From Otatea glauca (Eukaryota > Streptophyta > Magnoliopsida > Poales > Poaceae), in contig CM070723.1 of assembly GCA_036346275.1 (NCBI GenBank), forward strand, positions 27,162,176-27,226,175: DNA of 64,000 nt, written 5' to 3'. The notes beneath the pieces were generated by a model that did not search any database, was not told where the DNA came from, and worked only from the letters and a program-made list of their open reading frames with translations. Made by a program: the position numbers and the translations under genes. Numbering within the stretch: position 1 is the first letter of the stretch; each line of letters opens with the position of its first letter. Below are positions 36,201 through 48,129 of this stretch, piece after piece.

Positions 36201-39200
36201 ATAGGGTCACAAAGATGAGTTATAGCTTATGGTTGAGTCTCTTTGCTGAAACATGTGTTCATATAGTATATGCATGTTTGAAAATTTGAAATGGATAGAC
36301 CTCACAAAATGAAGTACCAGACTAGGTAGTGCTAATGTCAGCATATACTTTTAGATAAGCTCATGATAATTGGCAAAAAGAACTAGTCTAGATTGCTTGC
36401 ATAATAGACTTCATCCTTCATGTGTATATAAAACATTTCGGCTAAAAGCAAAATAATGTGAAACCGGTTTTAAAACACTTCTAAGATCATACCCTGTTAA
36501 TACCAGTAAAATGAATGAAAAATCATGTATAGTGTAGCCGCAAACGAAAAGCGAAATGCGTCTAGTTACAACGTTAACTTTGTGATCATTTATGCTATTT
36601 CAACAGCAAATATAATAACTCGTCTAAACACTAAAATTCATAAAATCAGTTTAGATATACACTCCAAAGTACATACTACCACGTTCTAAAGAAAGAAGTT
36701 AATTACATCATGGTTTGCATATAAATCTTGCTTGTGACATAACCTTAAGTATTACGGTTTCTGGTTTTTAGAAACACTTAAGCCTTTTCGGCAACTCATA
36801 AAACAACTCGTCTAAATGGAAATTTATGAAGAATAGCCCAAAAATAATCTTTGAGATATGGACTACCATAAACTGCAAAAATATTCTTTTTACGACTTGC
36901 TTTGTATATGAATCTTGCTAGCTCTATACCCTTAAGTGTTATGGTCATCAAAAACTTTAATGCCATTTAAGGCGTTTTAGCAATGAATAAAACATCTTGT
37001 CTAAATCCTAAAATTTATGAAGTCAGTTTAGGATTGCTCCCCAAAGTATAGACTACCTTATTATAAAGAAATAATCTTGTTTTAACATGTTCTGCATATA
37101 AATCTAGTCATCCAAATAACTCTAAGTATTATGATCTCCATATCCGATATTTGAATAAACGAGCTTTAATAATAAATAAGAAATCAATGCTTAAGATATT
37201 TGTTTTAAGCAAAACCTTGTTGAAAACCAGAATATGTAACCAATAGCCCAACCCAACCAATCTAGTGTGTATATATATATATATTTAAATGAATACTTAT
37301 CCAAAGACAGTACTACTCATATATATTATGATAATAATGTTTTAATCCTATTAATCCAAATAATTTTAGCATCTATAATTCGAAGTTATAAATACACGAA
37401 TACATAATTTTAGCCTCTTGAATTCGTAAAACAAGAATAGATAATCTATAAAAGAATATGCATATGTTTCTTATAGCATGTTCTATTTGATTTTCTGTCT
37501 GTCTTCTTTTTGCGCTTATTAAAGTTCGTTATTTGCTATATTTTCGTGAACGACATGTTGAACCCGACGTCACTAATTCCATCGTCAACCATGCTAGATG
37601 CATCCGTGACTTCGTCATAAACAACAATTAAGTAAGGCGAGCACCCCCTTTGATCATATTGGTTCCAATATTTAATTTTCATTGTGTTTATCAAAATGTT
37701 TCATGCATGCGTTTATTTTCTGTAAATGCGCTATTTTGTGGTACTGGTAGATATACCTGCTGTCTCGTGAAACTTCCATGATAAGTATGGACATGTGAAC
37801 CTTGATAACCATATAAATTGGTTAGACAATACATAATGTCAACTTGGGTATATGTGATTATTAACCATGCTTAGCCATGCTTTAGAACCAACGTTGCATA
37901 TGATCAGATCAAAATTGAATTTTGAGAACTGAAAAAGGTTGGTTATGACATGATGTCAATTGTTGGTATTTTGACTAAAAACCCCCCAAAATAAAACTAT
38001 GGTTTAGATATGGGCAAATATTGGCAATAGTCGGTTGTGCAAGGGTTAGACTTGTACGTAGTATAGGGGGAGATTATTGCCCGTGTCTGATTAAGGACCG
38101 AGCTATGGGTTGTTTTCAAGCCAAAAATTCCGTGCAACCACAAGTGCTGGGATGAGGCAGCCTTAACCTATTATGTTGCTTAGGTCTGGCTTTGCACATT
38201 GGTAGGCGGGAGATAGTATGAGCACTCCTTTCTAGATTTGCTTATGAGGGGCTTCCACACTTTGTGGGTAAATGCATATCGGTATAACAATGTACACCTT
38301 GGTATAGGAAGAAACCCTTATCGTAGGGATTTACTGCTTCTATCGCAGGGAATTACTGCACTTATTACCACTTTAAAATGATAGGGAATCACTGTCATGT
38401 TTCTTCTCCATAATAAGGATTTCACATCATCGGGCTGGTGCAAAGCTAGATCTAGGTAATGTAACGGTTATGTTATGATCTTTCTACGGCACACCAAAGG
38501 AAGTGTGCTAATAGCTTGCACAAAGAACTGGTCATTTCTTGTGGGTAAAGTTGTACGCCTCTGCAAAGTGTAAATCTAATTAATTAGCCGCATCTAAGGT
38601 CAACGGCACTTGGTAACGTCGTCACATAGCTAAATGTTTTACTATTTTCAAAATGGGATGATTTTCACCTGATGTGCCTTGCTTCGGCAAAGATTGTGGT
38701 CATGCCACGCGTTGGCAGGAAATTGGACATCTCGACGCTCATGTCATGGAGGACTGAGAGTTATTACTTATGTTCTACTATTACATATTTCTTATCAGTC
38801 AAACTTGCTTTATTAAATTCCGTTTACAAATGACAACCTCATTTACAATTTTAATTTTGCTTTATGCAAATTAACCGTAGAAGGCTTTCTTTTGAAATGG
38901 CCTGCATATATTATAGGTTTTTGCTAAAGTATTGCGGAGTACGTAAAGTACTCACCCTTGCTTATTATGTTGTTTTAGGTGGAAAAAGATAGCGAAGCTT
39001 CGAAAGATCTCTTTTCATCGCAGGATGCAGAATTTTCAATAAAGTGACCTTTCTAGGGATTCTGCCTTGTCAGTTGCCTAAGGGATTGGATGGGCACACT
39101 ACAAGACTTTGCTTCTTCTGTTGCTATATTTATCTACTTTGAGTTGTAAGAATATATTGTACAAATAGCTTCCGCTTGAATAAAATGATGTACGGATGTG

Positions 39201-39306
39201 ATTCCAATTGTTGAAAATGTTTGTACTATCCACTGATCATGGGACTAGCACTGTATGGGCATTAGATTTCTATTTTTGCATTTATGTGAAAATAGGGGTC
39301 GTTACA
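33267..39306 (+). repeat. 3' LTR of family B (6040 bp)
   Basis: The LTR runs from TGTAACATCCC to GGGGTCGTTACA and is followed by the target duplicate ACATA. It lacks both solo LTR insertions of the 5' LTR and so shows the empty sites. It carries the same TATA box (34679-34686), ~190-bp repeat array (36505-37230), exon-like block (~37562) and terminal blocks (GTCAGTTGCCT at ~39070). Confidence 0.95.
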
Positions 39307-39311
39307 ACATA

Positions 39312-39459
39312 GAAATATTTTGGCATACTGTTACTGTTTCAATAGATCACTGCAGATAGTTTTTGATTGAACTGGTTGACATATGATACCCAAATGTTAC
39401 CATTCATGTGCATCGTACTAGCCTAGCTAGTTCCTAGCTCCATATCTTATGCATGTCTA
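39312..39459. other. Short flank between family B and the MULE
   Basis: About 150 bases of unassigned DNA. I see no gene or repeat. Confidence 0.4.
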
Positions 39460-39468
39460 AATTTAATG

Positions 39469-39693
39469 GGCAAAATTTCAAATACAGTCAACTTTGTACC
39501 CTGTAATATTAGTTTCGGGCAACTTTTTTTCGTATTTTCCGAAATAGCGTCAATACCCGGCACGTGAGGCGACGGCAGGCAATAGCCGGCACATGAGGCG
39601 CCGGTTATGCCATAGCCGGCATCCCATACGCTGGCTATGGCATAGCCGTCGCCTCATGTGCTGGCTATTGCCTAGGCCCGACCGGTCGCCTCG
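39469..39693 (+). repeat. Left TIR of MULE
   Basis: It starts GGCAAAATTTCAAATACAG, the inverse of the right end. The inner part contains an imperfect foldback of CAATAGCCGGCACATGAGGCG sequences (39579-39670). Confidence 0.92.
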
Positions 39694-40224
39694 TTCGTGG
39701 AGATGATCTTCGTGCCGCCGGTAGCGTTGCGCATGAAGATGCTTTGCATGCCGACAGTTCCTTTGGTTGTATGCATGCCTTGCTTTGATTTGAAGTCTCT
39801 CGTCGAGTCAAGTCTTGTCTATCTCCTGGCCTGTATTTCCCGTGAATTGAGTAGGGCAAGAAGCAATTATTGCTACTAGTTCCAGCATGGCTTGATTAAG
39901 TAAATTGTTTCTGGTTGACCACTATCACCTTTTTCATACGGACTGCACACTTAATTACTTGGTCTACCCAACTGCTTTTCCGTACCTAGCACATTTCTCG
40001 CATGACCGGGAATAAAAAAAATGTGTTAAGAATAAAAGATGGCAGTGGTCGGGGGGGTGGGGGTAGGGGGTGGCGACGAGGGAAAACATTGTACGACTCA
40101 ATGGATAATAGAAAAAATTTCCCAAATTTTTGTGGAGGTTCATGACACATCAGTGATATTTCCATAAAAATTTCAAAAGATTATCGCATATGATGAATTT
40201 TGAAAAATTCAAACATTACATGAA

Positions 40225-42105
40225 ATACCTTTGTAGGCTGCTCCTGTTGTGAACTGAGGACCCGCCTTCGTCACGCATCGTGTGGTCTACCAGAGTGTGC
40301 ATCTCGTACGCTTCCTGCGACTACAAAACGAGGTTCACATGTAAGTATGTATTGTTTATGAGAAATTGAAAGGATTGCATGCATCAAAGTACTAAGTAGG
40401 ATTTCACAACCGGGAACGGTCCTCGGAGAATAGTCTTGGTGCATCTTCAACGTGACCACTGAGTAGAGTGGCGCGTGTGTGAGGACAGTACCACAAGAAG
40501 TACTCCTAGTAGGAGGAAGGGTCGTACGGCCCTGTAGGGACTACGGTTGAAGCTTTGGCCTGCTCGTTCCACCACAGCATGTGGTCACAATGGACGGTGG
40601 ACCAGTCCAACGTGCCTCCCATTCCTTTTGCACTCCTCCTGCACAGAAGTTGAAGGGTTAGAACTGACAAAAGGAAGAATGATCATAATGTAGTAATGCC
40701 GTATGATTGTACTAAACTTACATGTGTGATTTTCCTGTGTCCCGTGGTGGGGCACCGGGACTACCTGTCGGTATCCAAACTGTCGTTGTACACGCTCAGG
40801 GGAGTACACTTCCACAGAATTCTGGTATAAAATGAAGCATGTAGTCATCTATAGGTGCTCATCCTGTGCACAGAACGATGAGATACGTGTGCCCGTTGCG
40901 ATCTCGGCAAATCTCCCCTGTGTCCACGGATCCCAAATCACGTGCTCAGAAGTCAGGAACTCAAGATCACTACCAGCACGTGGGTAGCTTCTATGATCCT
41001 GGAGGTTGCTCGAACGCAACCTAGTATAGATCCACCTATAGCCCATCGTGGGCCTCATGGTCTCAGGCACGTCCTGAGAGATATCCTTTGGGTACATAGC
41101 CTTCTCCACCCTAGGACGAGAGATAGGAAGATACTCCCAGCTCCACAGCTGTACTAGGTGGAAAAAACTTGTGATTGACCCCTTCGCGGTGGCCCGATGG
41201 GAAGCATCACACAATCCTCTATAGGTTGTTGCTAACACAGCGAAACCCCAGCTATATTGTGGGACCTCATCCGGTTGCGTGAAAAGATCACGCGCTAATA
41301 AGATGAGGTGTGGCTCCAGATAATCGCCCACTGTGTTGCAGAACAAGATCCCTCCAAATAAATCATAGAGATACACATCCAAGTGCCTTGAAATAGTGCC
41401 CTCGTCTGCGCCCTCAGGACATGGCCCGCACTCTGGCAATTTATGAAACCATTTCAAAGAGTGGCCGTGGTCCTTTCCCGAGTACGGACGACCAAACCTG
41501 CAACAGAAACAAATGAATGTGAGGTTAATTTGTAGCAAAAACTATTACGCACGTAGCAGCATATATGTTTACCTTTGTTGCACATAGTCCCTCCACTGAT
41601 CCTTTCGTGGCCGCCTAGTCACTAAGGAGCAACCTCTGATCGGCATCCTAGTAATCATAGCCATATCGTTCAAAGTTATCGTTATCTCTTCAAAGGAAAA
41701 GTGGAACATGTGTGTCTCAGGATGCCACCGATCTACCAGGGCAGTCACCAGGGACACATTTATTGCTGGGAGAGTTGTGTGTCGCACCCCACTCAGCGGT
41801 AATGGGTCAATTGTCCCATCCATCAAAAGAGCGAATGGGAGTAGTCCAACTCGTGCTAGGCACGTGTAGAAACGGGGGTCTATGCCTTTATCTTGTGGAA
41901 GACTCGTGCACGCAATGGACCCATCTACAAAAGGACAATGTAAACTCATAATATGAAACAATAAATACAACAGTGCTAACCTCAATTAGAGTTCGTTCTT
42001 CCAATCAATCAGAGTACTAACCCGCGTGCCCGTGAAAATCATCCTCCCACGATGCTAATCATCGTACTGCTGCTGAAGAAGCTCGGGAAGACCGCCGGTA
42101 GCCAT
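40225..42105 (-). pseudogene. Plant mobile domain (PMD) gene in MULE, broken
   Basis: PMD (aminotransferase-like plant mobile domain) proteins occur in plant transposons and in the host MAIN/MAIL silencing proteins. The gene starts at MATGGLPELLQQQYDD (42105), followed by a TAG. Inferred exons on the minus strand are 42105-42022, 41924-41573, 41497-40722, ~40638-40408 and a last piece near 40325-40225, with GT...AG introns. The exon 2/3 junction (CAAAG|GTAAAC ... TTGCAG|GTTTGG) keeps the frame. Typical parts are FYTCLARVGLLPFALL, WHPETHMFHFSFEEITITL, PIRGCSLV (domain start), LVQLWSWEYLPISRP (middle) and LDWSTVHCDHMLWWNEQA (end). In-frame stops are a TAG at ~42055, a TAG at 40849-40851 and a TAG near 40507. 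It follows the transposase gene on the same strand, where MuDR carries mudrB. Confidence 0.8.
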
Positions 42106-42275
42106 GCTGAAAATACCACCTGCATAGGTTAGTGCAATAAAAATCATCGGTACAACAACAAGATAGCATATACAATTAGAGACGTAACAGATGTTAAACA
42201 AGACGGTGCAATACAACACATAAGAAATTCAGTTCTGAATACAATACCATACAATACTAAAATTACTAAATACGT

Positions 42276-44865
42276 CTACTGCTTATTAGGACATGTCCTC
42301 CGATCATGTCCACTATGCTTGCAAATCTTGCACTTCCTCTGCGCCTGCATGGCATCAGCTGCATCCATATCACCGTGCATTCTTGTCCCTCTGGGCCTCC
42401 CAGGCTCTTTTCGTCATGTTAACGGATAAGGTACCCATAAAGGCCCATCGATCGACTTGTAACTCACACCAATATTGAAGGAACTCATCTTGGGACGCCA
42501 AGTGTTTCTCAGGGCTTTTACTGTGTAGTATGACGATATGTATTGAGATGCATCATTCCCTCCCATATCCCTGCAAGCCGCGAATACATGGGAGCAAGGG
42601 ATATCATGTAGTTTTGGCTTATTGCACGAGCACACCACCACCTCCGTGCCTAGAGTACATTGCTGGACGGTGTCACCGGCGCTGTAGCCAGAGTGGTACC
42701 TACGGCGGCACATTACATCAAATATGTGGTTATCGAGGTCATACACCCTCGTGCGGTTGAATAGAGATTTGCTCCTCCTAGTACTGATGATCTCCTCCAC
42801 CTTGGTTGAGAATTGAGTCTTTGCGACCGTCACAAAGACGACCACAATCTCAAAAATAGTCTGCTGTTCTGTAGAACGTCAGCTCTATTATGGCACATAA
42901 CGGAAGCCCACGAACGACCTTAAGGACATTGTTGAAGGCTTCCGCTATGTTCGTCGTCATAATGGTGTACCTAACAGACAAACATGCAAAGTTTATCATG
43001 AATGGGTTCAACATTCTTAGAATAAGTTAATCTCACAAATTAATAGGTGCAACTAACCTTGCGCCGCCTGTGTCGTGCATAAGGGACCAACGCTCCGCTA
43101 GCTTCCCTGCTATCCATTGGCTAAGGATGCAATGATCATGATTAATGACAGTTTGCCCTCCCACCATTTGCGACTACAACTGCTCCTCCTGTGTTTGCTG
43201 ATTTTCCATCATTTTCCTAGTGGTCTCGTTCAACTATCTCCAAATCTCACCAAACTTGGCAGGCTGGTTCTGAAGGCACAACTCTTTGAACTTCTTCACT
43301 AGGGACCTGTTACGGTACCGTGAATATAGGTTTGCACCAAGGTGTCGCATGCACCACCTTCTCTCCATATCAGCCCATGCTATAGACAGTTCTTGCTGCC
43401 ATGCAGGGCCTCTAGAGCGTGGAGAAGACTTGCATTGCAGTCGGACACAACACACACACTCTGCCTATCCCCCACGACATGCGTCCGGACCAAAGTGAGG
43501 AACCACAACCAGCTATCTCTTTTCTCACTCTCCACATATGCGTAGGCAATTGGTATCATCTGGTTGTTTGCGTCAGCTGTGAAGTAGGGTGCCATAGTAC
43601 TTCCCGCTCAGAAATGTGCCATCAACACAAATGACAGGCCTGCAATACTTGAAAACTTCAATGCATTGTCTGAAAGCCCAGAATACCCTAATCAGGTAGC
43701 GTTCCGTGGTGTTGTACGAACCATCTTGAAGCTTAATAGGCTCGTCCGCCATTGCGAACTGAGTCCCTAGGTTGGTCATTGATATCTTCTGCAGCAGCCT
43801 CGGGGCATAGTTGTATGAGTCTTCGAATGATCCAAAAAGCATCTTCAATGCCTTCTGCTTTGCTCGCCACGCGGTTAGGTAGCTTATGTGCATCCTTGTT
43901 CTACTCTGCACTTACTCCATAATCGATTTCGGTGATAGTCCAATATCTGAACCAACCTGGGTCATGACTAGTTGGGCAATGAATCTAGTGTCGACCACGT
44001 GGCTCATACTTCTGATCGACTCCTCCGTGCAAGTATGAGGTGTGTTCCGGCTCACCACAAAGTAGTGCTCGTGTTTCGGCTAGTGAGCACGGACATAGAA
44101 AGGGCAGTTAGGGACCTTGGTGCACCTAACCTCATACTCAGTGGGCTTCGACCTGGTACACTTGTACTCTCTTCTAGTGATGACAGCATAATTGCTGATG
44201 AAATGGATTAGCTCTAACTTGTTTGGGAAGCGTTTCCCAATCTGGATGTCGCTGTTCTGGTACCCTCACATAGCTAAGTTATTATAGTCAGTAATGCCAC
44301 ACTTCAGAAGGCCATTACCACGAAATCTTCGATCGCCTGGAGCTGGGTCATCGTTGTCAGTGCCCTCTTCATCCTCGCTTCCACCAGCCTCATCATCCAT
44401 ACATGTCGCATCTACCTCAGAAGGAAGTACTTCTTGATGTGCACCCGAACTACCTTCCCCCACATGTCCTTGGCCCACTTCTCCCTCTCCCTGGTGGCCT
44501 AAAATTTCACCGCTAGGACCAGCATTGGCATTCGCCTCTAGTGGTAATATGTTTACATACACACCCATCGGAAACCCACCCTCTATGGCCTTTCGTGCAT
44601 ACAATAACCAAGCTTTATTATTTGTCAGTTCGAACAAAGTATGCACAATGACGTTGTTGTTTGGAACTTCCCTTGGTCACACCACCTCCAGGAAAACTGT
44701 ATGTGTTTGCTGGTTCAAACGCAACACACTCATAGCATGTGATTTAAGGCCTTCCAAGTCTAATGGACTATCACTTGAACTATATGTGTGTTCGCAGTTT
44801 TGCACTGTGACTATTCTCTCATGCAATATGACAGGCCGTTCACCGTAGTAAATATGAAAATTCAT
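42276..44865 (-). pseudogene. mudrA-like: MuDR-type (mudrA) transposase of MULE, broken
   Basis: This protein would cut the element at its TIRs and move it. In order on the minus strand: N-terminus MNFHIYYGERPVILHERIV; an acidic stretch (~44380); a WRKY-GCM1-like zinc-binding DNA domain (YKCTRSKPTEYEVRC, CPFYVRAH, HTC; ~44180-44010); the MULE catalytic domain with CVDGTFLSGKYYG (first Asp, ~43640) and VVSDCNASLLHAL (second Asp, ~43435); RRWCMRHLGANL (~43360); an apparent intron (~43054-42973) ending at GTACACC; the SWIM zinc finger CSCNKPKLHDIPCSH (~42650); and a C-terminal CCHC knuckle CKICKHSGHDRRTC (~42325). In-frame stops lie near 44678, 44263, 44084, 43912 and 42415, and there is a frameshift near 43590. 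Confidence 0.9.
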
Positions 44866-45814
44866 GGTGCAACAGCAAGGTGGAATATGGTACCTAAAAA
44901 TATTTCAAAAATTAACAACTGATTAACTATACCGAGGGTTGAAATTAATTACTGAACAAATTAAATTTTTTGTTCATGAATAATTACTCAAACTACGCTC
45001 ATGAATTACAGTTACAACATTTACATTTAACAAGATAATTAGAGACTATCTTATCTAACTAACCATGCTATGTGATGTGCATGCAACTAAGTTCAAGCCT
45101 AATTATTGGGGAGTTCTAATTAATCTAACTATATAACATAACGAAATGTGCTAGTTTATCTACTACACATACTTGCTCCTACTCGTGATTTTTTCTTGCT
45201 CTTACTCGGGATTGTTTCTTCCTACTTTAGTCTATAAATAAAAGGTTTTTCGTTCATCAGTAAATGTATGCTGCTATTTAAAAATAATAAAAAACTATAA
45301 TTACTTAGTTCCTAACGGAGATTAAGTACATGAGGTATGAATGAGATGCATGAATGAGGTAATAATTAATATACTAACTATAATAACATCTCTAGTTTAT
45401 GTATCGTCTCCATGCTAATTAATCTAACCAGGTAATTACAAATACAAATTATAATTATATACAACAAGTACTCATCACTGCTCCTGTTCCAATATAATCC
45501 TCTAATGTTTACTCTTACAATGACTTACAATGCTGGTCGCCTCCTTCTCCTTCTCCTTGGTATGCTCCTCCTCTTTCTCTTCTGCTTGCCAAGCTCCTCT
45601 CACTCCCACATTCTTAGTGTGCTGGCTCTCGGTGCCACGCTCCTCTGTGAGTTCTGCTTCCCCTCCCCTATATTTATTCTGCGCTGAAGCATGCGAAGCA
45701 ATCAGCAGAGAAACACGCAAGCAAACAAATCATGCATGCATGCGAAGCAATTAGCAAAGAAACATGCATGCAAACAAAGGACCTTTCAGCGTGCAAAGCT
45801 GGCGAGCTGACGTG
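44866..45814. other. MULE 5' non-coding region of transposase gene
   Basis: AT-rich DNA lies between the transposase start and the right TIR. It probably holds the transposase promoter (minus strand). A TC-rich run (CTCCTTCTCC...) occurs at 45540-45600, and GCATGCATGCGAAGC-type repeats occur at 45695-45770. No other ORF is supported. Confidence 0.5.
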
Positions 45815-46018
45815 CGACGCGACCGTCCGGGCCTAGGCAATAGCCGGCACATGAGGCGCCAGCTATGGCATAGCCGGCGTAGCCGGCGCCTCATGTGCCG
45901 GCTATTGCCTGCCGTCGCCTCACGTGCCGGGTATTAACGCTATTTCGGAAAATACGAAAAAAAGTTGCCCGAAACTGATATTACAGGGTACAAAGTTGAC
46001 TGTATTTGAAATTTTGCC
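45815..46018 (-). repeat. Right TIR of MULE with perfect internal hairpin
   Basis: It is the inverse of the left TIR. It contains two 24-bp arms, 45837-45860 and 45885-45908, that are perfect reverse complements of each other with a 24-nt loop. Confidence 0.92.
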
Positions 46019-46027
46019 AATTTAATG

Positions 46028-47571
46028 CCACTATCCATACAATACCTGATGCAGTATAAGAAACCTACTACAAATGACTGACTGACAACTTGGAGAGGAA
46101 CCTCTTCCCGGAGGCCCTCCAGTGCGGTGCCAATCACGTACGGACAGCAGCCAACAACACCGCAATCATGACAGAGTCAAGAGTCACCGATCTCTCCCAC
46201 CAGAATAGGATGTCAGGATCAGCTCCCTTTTCTTTTCCTTCCGGCCTGTGTATCCATTCGAGCGATCTCACTGGCCATGAGAGCGACCTACGGAAGCTCG
46301 ATCCATCGCGGGCCATGGGAGGAATAAATAGATCCGGCCCCAGCGTCGCTGTCGCTCCAAAGAGAGGAGAATAATGTAGGTGCCGACGCTTGCCATGTCG
46401 GACGAGCTGCCCATGTGACCGCCATATGATCCTCCAACATGGCGCCCTCGACGGGGAGAGCAGAGACACGCGCGTCGACGCAGCTGGGCATGGGCCATGG
46501 GCGAGGGGAGCCACCTGCGTGTGCGCACGGGCACAGCGGCTGCCGTGCGCGCGCGTGCAGTGCAGGCTAAAATCAAGCTGCACTCCGGCGACAGGAAAGA
46601 CCACCGAGCGTCTTGCTACGGTCCAAAGAAAGAAACGGGCCAGCCATCTATCCGGACACTTATTCTTTCTCAAGTGCGTACTTTGGGATCTAACAGTGGC
46701 AGTGGATCCCATCCATGTGAGTTCTTCATGGGCGGAGGGAGTTTAATAGCACAAGGTACGACTTCATGATTGGCTGGTTATCAGTGCCCTGTCAAGTCAC
46801 ACATCACAATTAGTTCGTGAGAGCAACTCCACAAGGCAAGAATAAAAAGGAGGTAACATATGACAAGACAGGCATGAGCAAAGGCTGTAAAGATCGGGTT
46901 TGATCTTTGATGGACAGGTGCCAGCCATGCACGAGTTCACGGCCAGCACAAACCTGATGCACATGCAGGATGATGCATCTCGCTGTTGCTTTTTTGAGGA
47001 ACTACCTCTTTGAGAAGAGCAAGGTAGTTCAAAATAAGGGTGTATATATATCCTGCCTTCCTGAAGCACAAGTACGACTCACAAGTGCGCAATACAATGC
47101 GCCTCTTGAGAACAATATTTGGTGTAGTTGAGCTTTATAATCATATTAATTAAATGACTCAACAAGCGATTGGTATGTTGCTATCTTTAAGACAAACAGA
47201 ACTGCCCGTGGAAAGGATGCTAGCAGCCTACACAAAGCATGTTTAGACCAGAATAATTATGACATGGTACCAATAACTCAGATGAAAGGCTACAGTTCCT
47301 TAAGCTGTTTCAGTCAAGAGCTTGCATCAATTCGAGATGACGCTCTTCTCCACGCATGTGATCGCGAGCACCTAACTAACATGGAACTGTAGAGCCTTAG
47401 ATTGCAAAATCTCAATTCACAAGTCATGATATTCTGAAAATGGTCACAAGACCAAACCTTCTGCCACCTCTGAGAGTGAATGAGTCTGGCGGTCCAATCA
47501 GGAAAGGACTAACTGATACAGATATATGGCGTGTTCCTCATAACATTAAGCAGATAAAGGAACCACATTTT
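46028..47571. other. Unassigned DNA between MULE and CACTA
   Basis: I see no recognisable gene or repeat in ~1.5 kb. The overlapping ORFs around 46134-46750 show no domain and look like a composition effect of a GC-rich stretch. A small hairpin (AACTACCT...AGGTAGTT) lies near 47001-47030. It may be low-copy host DNA. Confidence 0.4.
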
Positions 47572-47935
47572 CACTACTACATAACCGACCATCCTTACCG
47601 GCATATCACTGCCGGTTGGGATAGAACCGGCAGTGATAACATATCACTGTCGGTTCAAAAGTCCGGGGGAAGGAGCACTTATCACTGTCGGTTCATGAAA
47701 CCAACCGGCAGTGATAACTAGATATCACTGCCGGTTTGTATCCAAAATCGGCAGTGATAGATCACTGCCGGTTCAGTTATCACCCGGCAGTGCTACCAGC
47801 ATTTTCACTGCCAATTGTACTCCAGAACCGGCAATGATAAGTATTTTCCCGTGCAAAATAGTGATAAGTATTTTTCCCGCGCAATCCGACTTTATCACTG
47901 TCGGTTTTGAGCAGAACTGGCAGTGATAAGTATCT
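47572..47935 (+). repeat. CACTA 5' terminus and subterminal repeats
   Basis: After the terminal CACTACTACA, about a dozen copies of the motif ATCACTGCCGGTT occur in both orientations, often as back-to-back pairs (for example 47690-47735). Subterminal repeats of this kind bind the element's own DNA-binding protein (TNPA in En/Spm). Confidence 0.9.
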
Positions 47936-47942
47936 TTATATA
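47935..47942 (+). promoter_or_regulatory. TATA box of CACTA promoter
   Basis: TTTATATA lies just after the subterminal repeats and ahead of a likely untranslated first exon (~47965-48060). The transposase ATG at 56523 is preceded by a TTTGTAG acceptor, consistent with an intron in the 5' leader. Confidence 0.45.
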
Positions 47943-48129
47943 GGTGTTCCCCTCCCCGACCGAGCAGTACAGAGAGGAGCTCTATATTTGCTCGGTGGCT
48001 TGGATTTTGGCGACTTTACTTCTGGAAAATTGTACCAAAATTCATCTCGAATTTCTCTCTAAAGTTAGTAACTTGATCTACATTATATTTGTAGTTAGAT
48101 TTTACTTTGTAGATTGCTCTAAATTTTGA

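Larger units (their letters stand above)
8824..39306 (+). mobile_element. Giant LTR element without pol (family B, LARD-like), host of nested insertions
   Basis: Two related LTRs (8824-17558 and 33267-39306) flank an internal region, and the five bases ACATA stand immediately outside both ends (8819-8823 and 39307-39311), so this is one insertion event. Removing the nested insertions gives LTRs of about 6.02 and 6.04 kb and an internal region of about 4.4 kb. A tRNA-iMet primer site follows the 5' LTR. No protease, reverse transcriptase or integrase is seen; only zinc-knuckle gag remnants remain. Long LTRs, an intermediate internal region and no pol match the large retrotransposon derivatives (LARDs) known in grasses. 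It would need enzymes from an autonomous element, probably a Tekay-type one given the shared LTR blocks. Confidence 0.9.
39469..46018 (-). mobile_element. Mutator-like element (MULE) with transposase and PMD genes
   Basis: A 6550-bp element with terminal inverted repeats of ~200-225 bp (39469-39693 and 45815-46018) sits between perfect 9-bp target duplicates AATTTAATG (39460-39468 and 46019-46027). Long TIRs and a 9-bp duplication are diagnostic of Mutator. Two minus-strand genes fill it: a mudrA-type transposase (42276-44865) and a plant mobile domain gene (~40225-42105). Both contain stops, so the copy is not autonomous now. Confidence 0.95.

Noticed and set aside
46134..46750. 192-codon minus-strand ORF and overlapping + strand ORFs
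   Set aside because: No domain, no conserved features and several mutually exclusive frames; probably chance opening in GC-rich sequence.
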